DNA of 64,000 bases, taken from Siphonodentalium dalli (lineage: Eukaryota; Mollusca; Scaphopoda; Gadilida; Siphonodentaliidae). Position numbers and translations under genes: made by a program. Location: contig CP136062.1 in NCBI GenBank assembly GCA_032622095.1, positions 141,500,351 through 141,564,350 on the forward strand, given 5' to 3'. Below, one piece after another: positions 33,873 to 45,239 of this stretch (within the stretch, counting starts at the first letter, position 1; each line of letters starts with the position of its first letter). The notes beneath the pieces are model-generated. The model saw only the letters and a list, made by a program, of their open reading frames with translations. It did no database searches and was not told the DNA's origin.

Positions 33873-34259
33873 ATCACGCTTTCGCCTAAATTCTCACATT
33901 TCCATGTGCTGCTCACGGGTACCATGTCGCATTTTAGTCAACTCCGTCATTGCATCGTGTATCTCTGCAAATCTGTGCATACTGAGTATCCACTGCAAAC
34001 GTACCGTTTCTGTCAGTCCTCTACCTCGAGTTAAACTCCCTCGACTCTTGATATATCTCGTCAGTACTTGTTCAATAATAAGATTGGTTGATAACCCCGC
34101 CCTGAATATGCTACTTCTACGGGCTACATGGCAGCCATGTTCCGCAAAACACTGATGTACCCAAGGGTGCTTCACTGGCAATTCTAGCATCATTTGGAGA
34201 TATAGGCTGCAGCTCTTTGCGTAAATTATATGACCAGTGGCTGCGAAGAGGTTCAGCAT
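33873..34259 (-). pseudogene. Decayed multicopy protein family, N-terminal part
   Basis: The minus-strand frame starts MLNLFAATGHIIYAKSCSLY and continues CFAEHGCHVARRSS, RAGLSTNLIIEQVLTRYIKS, RGSLTRGRGLTE and TREQHMEM. It then has a TGA and reads on as EFRRKRDFDDTQ before the LINE begins. These blocks fit upstream of the VSLQIWFDEHDPF segment at 31711, so the two parts were one gene before the LINE inserted. GCAAAT is found at both junctions and may be the remnant of a target duplication. Confidence 0.8.
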
Positions 34260-34347
34260 CTTCCCTTATGTTACAATATGCAGGTTCCAATCCCCTGTTC
34301 GCTCAGCACGGATAAAGTTCTTCAGGGTTTGCACATAATTCATAAAC

Positions 34348-34373
34348 TGCACAGGGGGGGGGGGGGGGGGGGG
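34348..34373. repeat. Poly-G tract (~22-24 G)
   Basis: The longest G run in the window, directly followed by a diverged short tandem repeat (GTAAGTTTTTTCCACCCAGG units) at about 34445-34525, period about 43 bp. No gene is supported between here and 34900. Confidence 0.9.
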
Positions 34374-34904
34374 GTCAGGAAATAAATTACGGATACAAGG
34401 TGGAAATTTTGTGTTTTTCAGTTTTGGGGACCACCACCCCGGGAGCGTAAGTTTTTTTCCACCCAGGTCTGGGACACCCACCCGGGACCGTAAGTTTTTT
34501 CCACCCAGGTATGGGACACCCACCCCCAAAATTGATGAAAATCTTGTAAATTCTACTAAATAATGTGTTGTTGGCAGGGTAAGGGTCTCTCATTGTGTCT
34601 GCACCGGAACTGAGAGAACGCTGATCAAGTACACCCACAACAAATAAACAAAGCACATGGCTGAAAAATATGCCAACAAAACTAGTGACAAAACCTTTAA
34701 AACCCCAAATATTTATGGTTATAAATGTAAAATACCCATTTTAACAGGATAGTTGTGTCCCTTATTAGCAATAGGTTAAAATATGTGCATGTGTAAGGTG
34801 AAAACACCAACAATTTGATTAAATAAACACAAATTTGATTTTGAGACAGTGCAAATTATTTTGGGATTGCACATCTACTTGATACTCCATCGCCATCAGT
34901 CATG

Positions 34905-35050
34905 ATCAGTGTGCTGAGGATTATGTGGAGGCTACATCTACTTGATTGTGTGGGATTCGAACCGCAGCCCATGACGGCGAGCGCGCCTTGCGACTCAAAG
35001 TCCGACGTCAATACCACACGGCTAGACCCGAAGCCACGACAACTAGTTTT
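34905..35050 (-). mobile_element. tRNA-derived SINE, minus strand
   Basis: The reverse complement reads TCTAGCCGTGTGGTATTGAC, then GTCGCAAGGCGCGCTCGCCG, then GGTTCGAATCCCAC. TAGCCGTGTGG fits an RNA polymerase III A box and GGTTCGAATCC (34953-34963, inverted) is a perfect B box. The tRNA arms cannot fold as a canonical tRNA, and a second copy exists at 36052, so it is a SINE head rather than a tRNA gene. Confidence 0.8.
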
Positions 35051-35109
35051 CACGGCTGGCTCAACCAATTTTTGTGGCTGGTTATCTAGCTAAGCCGGCT
35101 CAGTCGCGA

Positions 35110-36045
35110 CATTCGTGGCTGACGAAATATGGCAGCTCAGCCGGCTGAGACGTTATCATTCAGCGTATTTCGTTTCAGAAATTGTCCTAAATTGGCGTTT
35201 GTTGTGAACCCGTAGAAGTCCAGACCACGTGCATTCTTTTGGTGTTGGGCTTTTCCATTATGCGAAGTACATGAAGGAGTCAGTAAAGGACTGGCAGGGA
35301 TTGCTAATTATATGTAGTTTCCCATCTATATAATCGGTATTAGTTACATTGGGACTTCTGTCGACTTCAGACGGCTATATCATCACTGGCATCTTGCGAT
35401 ATATGCATTCATCATTTGATGCTGAATCCGATAGTATTGATATATAATATTTCAAACTATTTTCTATTATCTTCTATGGGTTATGTGCATATATTGACAA
35501 ATGTCAGCGATGTCTGAGACTGAGTCGTGTCGAAATAAACAATTTATACTTCAAACCCTTTCAATACTGAATGGATGCTCCCACTCCGTTATATGGAAGC
35601 ATGCATTGGAATAGTCTATTCCATGCACAATGAGAGGCCCCGAGTGTTCTGAAAGTGTAACGACCATGCCGTGTCCATACGAGAAAGCCAATATCAGGCA
35701 ATGCGGTTTAGTTATTTGTGATTCGCAGTACAGTTGTCCTTAACATATAAGTCCATGCCATGGCTCAGCCATTTTACAATTCCGGCGGCGGAGATGTTTC
35801 CATGTGGCTGGCATTGGAGATAATATGGCTGGCGGCGGCTTGTGGCCAATATGGCTGGCGGCGGCATGCGATGGCGGCTTCGGGCTCTACACATGGCCAC
35901 CGAAGCAACCCCAAAAAAGGAAGCTCAAATGGCCGCTGTATTCTGACGTCGCACTTGGGAAACTACATGTATATGCACATTTTAAGGTCTCTATAGTATA
36001 TATATATATATATATATAGGATATAGAGCACAGTACAGTGGCCAT
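35110..36045. other. Intergenic between two SINEs
   Basis: A fragment at about 35562-35640 (AAACCCTTTCAATACTGAAT ... GGAATAGTCTATTCC) resembles one end of a family-D MITE. GAAGCTCAAATGGCCGCTGT at about 35919 is inverted at about 36036 (ACAGTGGCCATTTGAGCTTC), flanking a (TA)n run at 35996-36019. No gene is supported. Confidence 0.55.
35996..36019. repeat. (TA)n microsatellite
   Basis: A perfect TA dinucleotide run of about 22 bases in the loop of a short inverted repeat. Confidence 0.9.
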
Positions 36046-36051
36046 TTGAGC

Positions 36052-36150
36052 TTCTGGCCGTGTGGTATTTACGTCGGACTTAGTCGCAAGGCGTGCTCGC
36101 CGTCATGGGCCGCGGTTCGAATCCCACCCAATCCAAAAAAAAATTTGCAC
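36052..36150 (+). mobile_element. tRNA-derived SINE, plus strand
   Basis: Reads GGCCGTGTGGTATTTACGTC, then TTAGTCGCAAGGCGTGCTCG, then GGTTCGAATCC (B box at 36114-36124), ending CCCAATCCAAAAAA. About 90% identical by eye to the minus-strand copy at 34905 across the tRNA-like head. The downstream body is short or absent. Confidence 0.8.
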
Positions 36151-36879
36151 CATCTCAAAAATTAAATTTGCTTCTAATAAAAGGCACTTGGTGTGTTGTA
36201 TAGTCCCAAGCATGTTCTACGGGCCAGCTCGGCTCGGCATGTTTCGGAGGCAATAAATATAACATTGCTACTGTGCTATTTCTCAGTTCCAGTCCTCTCC
36301 ATATTTTGAAATCACTAGTGAGCAACGAGGAGCTCCCCTTAAAATCATTCTAGGCGAGTGGCGAGTAGCTCTCCTACAAAATGTCGAGGCGAGTAGTATC
36401 CCACCAGGAGTTCGGCATCTCCCGAAGGCCTGAGGGGGGAGTACGAGAGGACACCGTTATATCCCATCAATGTCAGTGTCTCGATATCATTTGACCAAAT
36501 TTCTTGACATGAAACCGCGACAGACACGGCGTGAAATACATCGCATTGAGTAAACAATTTCCCATTGTTTCAATTCAACTTCAAGTTCGCGGTAAAATCA
36601 AAACCGCAATTTGTAAGTGATAAAATTCTGAAAAAGACATCAACTACATGCAGAAACTAATTGTTGTGCATATTTATTTCTATTCGATGTGGCAATTTTT
36701 CATCTTTATCAGTATTTTTAACGATAAGAGCGATGTTAATTGGGGGACTATATTTTATCTAGCGCATTAAATTTAAAATAAAAAGTCGTGAATTGGCTGA
36801 GTGTTTTCTATGGCCGCACATTTTGTTGATAATTACGAGGCATTTGTTTGTCTAAATAACGTTTTAAGTTCGAAGAGCA

Positions 36880-37068
36880 TTAGAATGGGGATAACAGTGT
36901 GGTGTTTTATGATTTCGGAAAGGTACAGGGCGAATATACTGTGGCAAATACGGTGAAATACCCGTTAATGGGCTCCGGCTCCGCCGTCGCCCATTAACTA
37001 AATTTGCCACAGTATATTCACCATTATCTTTCCGAAATCACAAAACACAACACCGTTATCCCCTAAGT
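36880..37068. repeat. Palindrome with GC-rich centre
   Basis: Left arm GGGGATAACAGTGTGGTGTT then ATGATTTCGGAAAGGTACAG; right arm TTTCCGAAATCACAAAACAC then AACACCGTTATCCCC. They pair through AATATACTGTGGCAAATACG. The centre is GGCTCCGGCTCCGCC. Arms are about 85 bp and non-coding. Confidence 0.8.
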
Positions 37069-38105
37069 ATGATGGTGATACGTTGGTAGGAAACCCAGTG
37101 AAAAGAGAGTGTTATCAATTGTGATGTTCCTTCCTGTGATCCCCATTCATGACTCGAGTGGTCCCACTTCTTCTGTGTGTGTGGATTTGAGTGAGCAACC
37201 CTTATAATTTAGTTCAGCGTGCTATATAGGGGACTAAAGAATAAGTAAGTGAAGAGTAGAATACCTTAGAAACAAATCCTAACATTTTAATGTGTCATCC
37301 CATGAGTTGCTCCCTCGATATACACCAATAAGTAAACATGGTCGTGGAAAATCGAGCAAAACGTTCGCGGAATCGGAACTTATACCGCTCGGAATCGAAA
37401 TTTTGCTCGGGCGGAATGAGAGTTCGAGGAGTATATCCCCCACTGTAACGGAAATTTCATAGTACAACGAATTGTCATTGGCTTGACAAACTCATCGCTT
37501 GAGTATCCATGCATATAGAAATATGGGACGGATTGCCGTTTCAGACCCTTGCGTGTACAATTCTTAAATCGCATGCTGAAACAAGATTTCATATTAAGGT
37601 ACAGTGGCAATTAGTGACATAATGGTGTACGCGATGAATATTGGGTACTAGCTGATGGAAAACCTGTTTATTTAAGGTAGGCAAATGGGCTCAAAACTAC
37701 AGCATATGACTGACTGCCTCTGATCTGTCTTCATTATTCGGCTATTAAGCGCATCAGGTTACCTTTATTTTGTAGGTGCTTGCATTAAAACATTATTTCC
37801 ATAAAACTTCTGACGCTTGATAATAATATGGGCACTTTTGGTTTGCACCGGATGACAGATGACGTCATAATACCCGCAACGTTAGCTGCATGGAGCGTCG
37901 TGCTCGTTACCATCTTGTCGCGTTTCCCAGCTACTTTCACTCATTTGAACGTCTTCAAAACACAGGAAAGCACACATTTTTTTCAGATTTGACAGACCTA
38001 ACTGAGTTCAAGCTCTACCTGCGATATTATATTTCATCATTTTCGGCTCCCTGACTTTTTATCTGATTTTATGGCCATTGCTCGGGTGCATATGTATATC
38101 TTGAG
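37069..38105. other. Intergenic, nothing recognised
   Basis: AT-rich DNA with short minus-strand frames (37279-37610) that show no domain or splice context. No repeats stand out. Confidence 0.4.
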
Positions 38106-38110
38106 TGCCT

Positions 38111-38625
38111 ATATGGCCATGATGTGGTGAATATGTATACAGGGAGTGACCGTATGGCATATGTTGGAGCGAATAGATATAAAAGGTTTGACTGTATGGT
38201 CATAAATGTGGCTTATGATTGTCATGGGTGGGGTGTATATTCAAGCCTGGAATGGCCGAGTTTGCGAGGTATTGGTGTATATATAGGGTTGTATGGCCAT
38301 TGTATATCTTGTATATCTTGATTAGCTATATGGCCATGGGTGTGGCGAATATGTATACAGGGAGTGGCTGTATGGCCACTGGTGGAGCGAATAGGTATAC
38401 ACTGTGTGACTGTATGGTAATAAATGTGATATATGATTGTCATGGGTGGTGTGTATATTCAAACCTGGAGTGTGAGCGGTATTGGTATATAAAGAAGGGT
38501 TGTATGGCCATTGGTGAGGTGTGTATATATACACATGGAGTGGAGTGTATAGCTTGATTGGCTATATGGTCATGAGTGTGGCTAATACGGATACAAACTC
38601 ATTCTATGGTCATGCCGTGACTCAT
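38111..38625. repeat. ~220-bp minisatellite, 2.3 copies
   Basis: Units begin ATATGGCCATG at about 38111, 38328 and 38564 (periods about 217 and 236). Shared blocks include GAATATGTATACAGGGAGTG, TGATTGTCATGGGTGG and GGGTTGTATGGCCATTG. Within each unit GTATGGCCAT-like words recur every 40-50 bp, so the unit itself grew from a shorter repeat. Confidence 0.8.
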
Positions 38626-40035
38626 CAAGCATACATAAATCTAAGTCAAATCATCTTGGAATCAGATGAAAACATGTGTTTTACCTAAAATATTCGTAAT
38701 TTTGTAAATAAGACCACAGATTGTCACTCAAATACTTACGTCATAAGATTTAGAATGCAACGACTGGATTATTTTACTGGGTTGAAGTTGCCAAATAGAA
38801 CATGCATATCTGTGTGATGAGAACCAGGTAACTATCGACTCCATGGTAGTACACATAGTATTATGTATTTCCACCTGGCGTTTAGTGATTTACATTGTGT
38901 TATGACCTGTGAAGATTGGTAATAAATTGGAGGGTGGGTCCCTAGCAACGGTCGGATTACCACCTGTTATCCCTAGTAACTATATATGCTTATACAATAT
39001 ACACTACATATGTATGGACATATGTTAAATGTCCTGTAGACTAACTCGTGTAGTTTGGCCAGGAGAAAGCATCAAAATGTCACTGAGAAGAGTAAAAAAT
39101 ACATGTTATTGTTCGGGTAGCTGCACAGCAACGGTTGTTATGGACAACATGATCTAAAATGATGTCACAAACCATTGCATGTTATCATATGTCACAAAGA
39201 AACCTCCAATATGTAATTAACCACTACTACCACAGTTCATTTAAATGCTGTAAACCATACCCATAGAGACATTTTATTATTTCGTGTAGTTGCCTCGCAA
39301 CCATTGCTAAGTTTCATGCTTTTATCTTAATTACGTGCGCTCGCGCAACAGTATGGCGATCAGACAGATTCGTAGCTTGGTAGCTTGGTGTCACACTCCA
39401 TGACGTCACCAAAAACGACGTAAAACCTCGTGGCGTTCTGACATTTTTACTGTGCCGCGTTTTTGCTATGTTTATTTTATGTGTTGTTTTCGATTATTTG
39501 TTTGTCGCCGATATCGCCATTTGTCAGGATTCCCTGTTTCTATATTTAAAACTGGCATGCTCGTAGTTGGCCTCGATTTCGATTTTTTCTCCCAGGTCAA
39601 AATTCGTCAGAGTTATGACAAAAATAGATCGACCTACATTTTCTCCATCGATCTACATCAAAGAGTCTATAGACTCCTTCGGGACCTACATAGACTCCTT
39701 CATTTGGGTATTTTCACTTATAATTGGGAAGTTTTATCATTTTTGGTTCGTGCGAAGACCTCTTTTTATCGTGCGAGAAAAGAGAGACATTCAAAACGCG
39801 ATTTCGTAATTCGACGCAATAGGCTGAATAGCCTAACCTTCAGCAGAGTTCCGGGTCAAATACGACGAATGACGTAACACAAAACAAAACGCATTTGTTA
39901 ACACAAACACCGTTTGAAGAGTTTATTATTACATAAAATGATCGTTATTGATTAATTATTGATTAATTATTTATATTTATTGTTGCATATTGGCTGCTAT
40001 CAATATTTACAAAAATAGTACTAATTATTTCTTAT
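38626..40035. other. Intergenic with one 141-residue open frame
   Basis: The plus-strand frame 39452-39877 starts MPRFCYVYFMCCFRLFVCRR and has no domain that I recognise. It is basic and tyrosine/arginine-rich and overlaps a second frame. It is not called as a gene. The rest shows no feature. Confidence 0.4.
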
Positions 40036-40037
40036 AA

Positions 40038-40625
40038 TTGCAGGGGGGGGGGGGTGAAAAAAAAATTCCGGCACGTGTGCCGGGGTGGGTGGGTGGTAAA
40101 AGCCACCAACAAGCAATTTTTTCCGGAACTAAAAAAAAAATTCCTGCTTGTTTTTTTAGTGTTTTGGCAATGAGTTGGGCTTCAAAACCACTTTGAATGA
40201 GAGAAATAATGTAATTCTAACTGGTAAACTGCAGGCAGTTATCGTGTTGTATTTTGAAATCCAAGATGGCCGCTGGCGGCCATGTTTTTTTGGCCGAATG
40301 ACTTCAAAATGACTCATTCCTATTTACATGTCCATGTTAACATCCATGATAAATAGTATGCACAGAAGTTCATATACAGCTGTTTACAGTGAATTTTCCC
40401 CCGCAAATCTCTGTTTTAGTGTTAAAAGGGGGGGGGGGGGTGGGTGTCAAAAAATGGTCGGAAAAAACTGCCGAAAACGGAAAAAAAATTTGGCGGTGGG
40501 GGTGGGTGGGTACAAAAAATGATCGAAAGGGAAAAAATGCCATACGACACCCCCCCCCCCCCCTGATAATTGCTCCTTTGGTCAACTTTGACTATCGGAA
40601 AATGAAAATCAAAATATGCCGCTGA
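40038..40625. repeat. Dispersed repeat R1, copy 1
   Basis: It starts with a G run and TTCCGGCACGTGTGCCGGGG, then AGTTGGGCTTCAAAACCACT, a satellite-like core CCAAGATGGCCGCTGGCGGC then TTGGCCGAATGACTTCAAAA, and a G-rich tail with GGTCGGAAAAAACTGCCG. The first 430 bp recur at 61872-62305 in the same orientation and at high identity. Internal poly-G/C runs of 9-14 bases are frequent. No coding function. Confidence 0.85.
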
Positions 40626-41382
40626 AAAAAATGTAATCGATATTAAAGTCTCATCCTTTCGGCAACATGGAATTGGTTTTAATTACTTAAATGATTAATA
40701 TAGTAAATTGCCTTTTATCTGTGATGAAATGAGAAATGGTAATTGTCTTTTTTTTGCTAACATTAAATTAAATTAAATAAATTAAGTAAAATACAGTGTA
40801 ACTATTTTTTTAATTATTGTTTATTACATTTTTGCGCACGTTGGCATCTCTCTGAGTGCATTCTAGTTTGTATTGTGATCAGCCCATCGTTTGATACGAG
40901 GCCTGTGTGGGTTCGTGTCATATGGCTTGTTCTGAAGGATTTTTGACACAAAGCGGGGCATAAGTAGAAGAGTAGCGCTAGTAGATGGCGAAGAAAGCAC
41001 TGATCCATGCCAAGTAAATAGCTTTTCCATATAAGTAAAAAATTCCGAAAACAACATTGTCTCGCATCGCTCAGACTTCCATCAAATCGTACCGGGTTCA
41101 ATATACATTTGGTCTGATGTCAATTGGTAGCCTCTCTTTATATACACGGCGTGCCTATATGTGTTGGTCGATACTAAGGGTATGTTCCCACCTGTCGCAC
41201 GGCAACGAGATCTCGCAGCGATGTTAAGGGCGAACGGCACTATAACCACGACTGCAGGGAATGTGATTTGGGGGACTAACCCCGGGATTCTCGAAAGGGT
41301 CGAATGACCCTTTCCCTAACCCCTCATTTTTAGCTTTTATTTTAAATGAAAAAAAAAAGAGCATTTTTTTTCAAAGAGTTTG
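40626..41382. other. Intergenic, nothing recognised
   Basis: AT-rich DNA. It contains no supported exon; minus-strand frames 40814-41101 have no domain. Confidence 0.4.
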
Positions 41383-42179
41383 TCATTTTCTTTTTTTTCG
41401 TCTTTTCTTTGGATGTTTCTCCGACGAGGATGGTGGAGATGTTGCTGTTGTTTGGAGTTTCTCCAGCTCAAGGTCTTGTTTTTTGCTCGCTTGAGCCAAT
41501 TTGTTGACCTCTTCTGTAGCCTTGTCCAGTTGTGCTCGGAGTTCTAATAAGGCTTTATGTGCTTCTTTCTCATCCTCAGAGGGCGACGCCGGCCTCTCCA
41601 GATACCTCGGCGTCGGAGGGGCGGAGGTGTTCGATCCCGCCCCTGATGGAAACTGGCAAGGTGGTGAGTCCAGCTCCACAGCGAAGCTGGCGGCAAGTAC
41701 GTCCCCGGTGGTGTCGACGTCCCTGTCTCCGCCTGTCTCCATGACGACAGCAGGGACCTCCGGCAGATCCACGGAGTCCCTGCTAGCTGGTCGCCTGTCT
41801 CCGGGCAGGTCGGGTCGTCTGGGCGTCTCTCAGACAACTCCGACCTACCGGCTGTGACAATGGACGTCGGCTGGACCAGATGGGGAGGGGTGACCGGCAG
41901 ATCCACAGTCACCCCCACCTTCTTCTTCCATTTCGCCTGTATGGCGGCGTCCCTTCTCCGTCTTGATTGTGTCTTTCTCTTTGGAGGCCCCTTATTCAAA
42001 CACCGGCTGGTTTCGGCGTTCCTATCCCGGGCAGAAGACCTCTGGAAGCCAGCATCATCTGTCCGGAATTATATACAGAGAACCAGAGAGCCCCTGTCAG
42101 CCTGGAGTTGCCAGCTAACAGTGTCCACAATCCGATTTCTCTGTATAGCAGCTAACGCGGCGTCGGGGATTAAGTTCAT
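41383..42179 (-). pseudogene. GC-rich decayed coding segment, unknown protein
   Basis: Markedly more GC-rich than its surroundings. A minus-strand frame starting at ATG 42179 reads MNLIPDAALAAIQRNRIVDT, meets a TAA at 42071-42069, and continues through KRKTQSRRRRDAAIQAKWKK and VGVTVDLPVTPPHLVQPTS. After a frameshift near 41790 it continues in the next frame as DLPEVPAVVMETGGDRDVDT, PASPSEDEKEAHKALLELRA (a predicted coiled coil with LDKATEEVNKLAQ) and a basic KHPKKRRKKRK end, then TGA at 41383. I do not recognise the family. The layout (basic start, proline-rich middle, coiled coil, basic tail) could be a retroelement ORF1/gag-like protein or a retrogene. One stop plus one frameshift argue for decay. 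Confidence 0.55.
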
Positions 42180-42249
42180 AATCCGTCCTGAGCCTAATCC
42201 AAAACCATCTCACTCGCCGACGTTAGCACGAGGGTGGATGCTTCCCTAA

Positions 42250-42526
42250 GGTTACAGTCCACACAACTCACTAGTGCTAACGTATGACAGAGAGGAACCA
42301 ATACAGACAAAACCACGACTGAATTAAATTGCTTCTTTCTCATCTGAATGGCGCGGGTCGCAGTGAAAACACATTATACAGAGGTTAGCCGTGTCGGTGA
42401 AAAAAAAAAGATTAAATAGTGCCTATGTGAGCTTATTTCGAATTGACATAAGCTCATATATGAATGTTTGGATCGTGTCCCATTTAGGTTCATATAGAGT
42501 GTAATTCAGATTAAAATAATGTCTGT
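42250..42526. other. Spacer
   Basis: No gene or repeat recognised between the GC-rich decayed segment and the following satellite. Confidence 0.4.
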
Positions 42527-44400
42527 AGCATTGCTTGCCACGGTTAACAAGGTGGCACCATTGTGTTCAGTTCAGCATGCAGATTCTCTAGAACACAGCT
42601 TAACTCAATTATAACGAAGATATTGCATTATGTTTTGCAAATGACTTGCACAAGATGGGCTATAACTAAATACTGTGAAGGAACACCATTTTGACTGACC
42701 GTGATCCCAGTGCAACGGCACAAATCCAGTTCAGCATGCATTTCATCAGATACGGTTCCGCAGATTATCTCAACCGAAGTTTAACTGAATTATAACGAAG
42801 ATAGTGACTTGTAGTTGATATGGATAATCAGATACAGGGGTGGGACACCAATTCATCGACCCCATGTCAGTTCGGAAGTTCAAAATCCCTCTCAGCATTT
42901 CAGCGGCTACAGTTAAACAGATTACCATCATTGCCGTTCATTGGGTACAATACATTCAGCAGTTCATGGGATATACAGTTCATTAGATTCTCCCGAACGC
43001 AGTTTAAGTAAACTTTGACGACGATATTTTGCTGCGTGTTGTGAAATGACCTCTAACCGATGGGTAATAACCAAATACAGCACCGGCGACATCCCAGTTC
43101 AGCAGTTCAAAATATCCTTCCGTAGTTCATCGGATGCAATTCGAAAGATTCTCTCCAACGCAGTTTAATACAGTTATCACGACGGCAGTTGGGTGAAGGT
43201 TGTGCAAGTTATTTGTAATCGATGACTTATAACCAAATGCAATCGATCTCCACCCCAGTTAATATGTTCATTCCCGTTCAGCAGTTCATCGGGTACAGTG
43301 TAGCAGAACATCGGTTACTGACATGTAATTTATGGGCTATATCACAACGCATGCATGGAGTGACCATGTGACCGACCGTCATGTCCGTTCAGCAATTCAG
43401 CAGATTCCCCAAACGCAGTTTCATTCATTTCTAAGAAAGGTTGCACGACTGTTTTGTAAATGACTTATAAAAAAATGGGCTATTACACAATACAGTGAGG
43501 GACGCCATTTGATCGAACTCCACCCCAGTTCAGCAGTTCAAAATTTAGTCCAGAAGTTCATCGACTACAGTTCGAATTCTTCCTAATGCTGTTTAACTCA
43601 ATTATAACGAATATAGTCAGTGGGTTGTGGAAATGACTCGTAGTCGATGGGTTGTAACACAATACAGTGAGGGGACACCATTTGACCGACATATACCCCA
43701 GTTCAGCAGTTCAAAATCCCATTCAGCAGTTCATTGGATACAGTTCAGCATATATCCTCCCCAACACAGTGTAACACCTTTTTAACGACGTTAGTTGGTG
43801 TAGGTTGTGCAAGTGACTTGTAATCGATGGCGTATAACCATGATGGCGTATAACCATATATATACAATGAAGGGGTACCATTTTTATCGACCTCCACACC
43901 AGTTCAACTGTTCAATCCAGTTAATCGGTTCATCGGCTACAGTGCAGCACCAACATCGGATACAGTGTATCAGATTCTCTGGAACGCAGTTAAAATAAGG
44001 TAATATGTTGCATTTGGGCAGATTACTTGTAGTCGATGGGGTATATACCAACATACATTGACGGAATAACACTTGACCGGCCGCCATCCCTGTTCAGCAG
44101 TTCAAAATCATATGTACCCAACACTGTATCTGGTTACATTCCATCGAATACAAGTTATTTGCACAACATACACCCGACTGTCTTCGTAATAAATGAGTTA
44201 ACTTGCGCTATGTTGAGTTGTATCTGGTGATCCAGCATGTTGGATGATCTGCTGAATGGGATTTTGAATTTATGAACTGGGATGGCGGTAGGTCAAATGG
44301 TGTTTCATCCCTGCATTGGGGTATGACCCATAGATTACATGTCTTTTGCACAACCAACTATCTTCGTTATAAACGAGTTAAACTGAATTCTGGAAATATG
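42527..44400. repeat. ~180-bp satellite, ~9 diverged copies with an inversion
   Basis: Copies share CCCAGTTCAGCAGTTCAAAA, TTCATCGGATACAGTTC, TTATAACGACGATAGT and GTTGTGCAAGTGACTTGTAA. The AACGAAGATA-type word occurs near 42612, 42793, 43013, 43176, 43600 and 43780. Its inverse (CTTCGTAATAAATGAGTTAA and CTTCGTTATAAACGAGTTAA) occurs at about 44180 and 44362, so the array reverses orientation at about 44105-44130. Monomers are diverged and contain indels. Open frames within are not genes. Confidence 0.85.
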
Positions 44401-45235
44401 CTGATCAGAATGTTAGTATGTACACTTCTAATCAGCATGTTAGGTACCCGTGTTATTGCTTTGAAGTGCAAACAGATATTGCTTGACCAATGGCTGACCA
44501 AGCAGCGCGCAGTTGGTGACTGGCGACACAACTCCAGGGTTACGTATATGTTATGTTCTTCCTCCGCTGTATCGGTTCTGAAGATCAAACATTGACATTG
44601 TGAACATTGTTTTGTTTATTCGATACCGCGTGTGGCAGTTAATGTGTACCCTGGACTCATGATCCATCCACTTGAGCTGAATGGCCGATTTGCGTCCAGC
44701 AGAGTTATCGTCGATGAACGGTTTTACATGTATCTCCCCCTGACAAAAGTAGATATATATATGTCGAGCTCTCTTCTAAGCAAATGAGTCATCGCCACGT
44801 GTATTCTTCTCGAATTAACTTCAACAAAGCTATGTTGTATCAAGAACTGCGGCATGTTATTTTTTTATTTGTCTATATCGATATCATAAACAACAAACAT
44901 GTATAATCATAAAGCCGCAACAATTAAAGCTATATTTTGTGTTTTTTTCACTTTATATGGGGAACATATAGCACCACGGCGGTAAAGACGCGAATTGCTA
45001 ATATCCGACTGCGGACTGTCTGTATGCATCTTGCTCGTGAAAGGCATATATACATATTGTCATCTTATAAAGAAAAACTAAATTCATAAAATAAAGTGAC
45101 TCTTGTTTTAAATATACCCCACACCTCTTATAAAAGCGACAGCTGCTGTATTTAAGCCAGGAACTTGCGCTCTGTTAGCATTCCTAATATTTATACTCCA
45201 ACAAATTACTTCCACACAAATGTACCGACAACACG
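44401..45235. other. Intergenic, nothing recognised
   Basis: No exon, RNA gene or strong repeat that I can support. Confidence 0.4.
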
Positions 45236-45239
45236 TGGA

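Noticed and set aside
32570-34155. Long plus-strand open frames opposite the LINE and the decayed gene
   Set aside because: Shadow frames; only the minus-strand frames contain reverse transcriptase and family motifs.
36062-36130. Possible tRNA gene from the GGTTCGAATCCCAC end
   Set aside because: Only A and B boxes fit; acceptor and anticodon stems do not pair and a second copy exists at 34905, so a SINE is more likely.
39452-39877. 141-residue open frame
   Set aside because: Basic, low-complexity-like peptide with an overlapping frame, no domain and no promoter or splice evidence.
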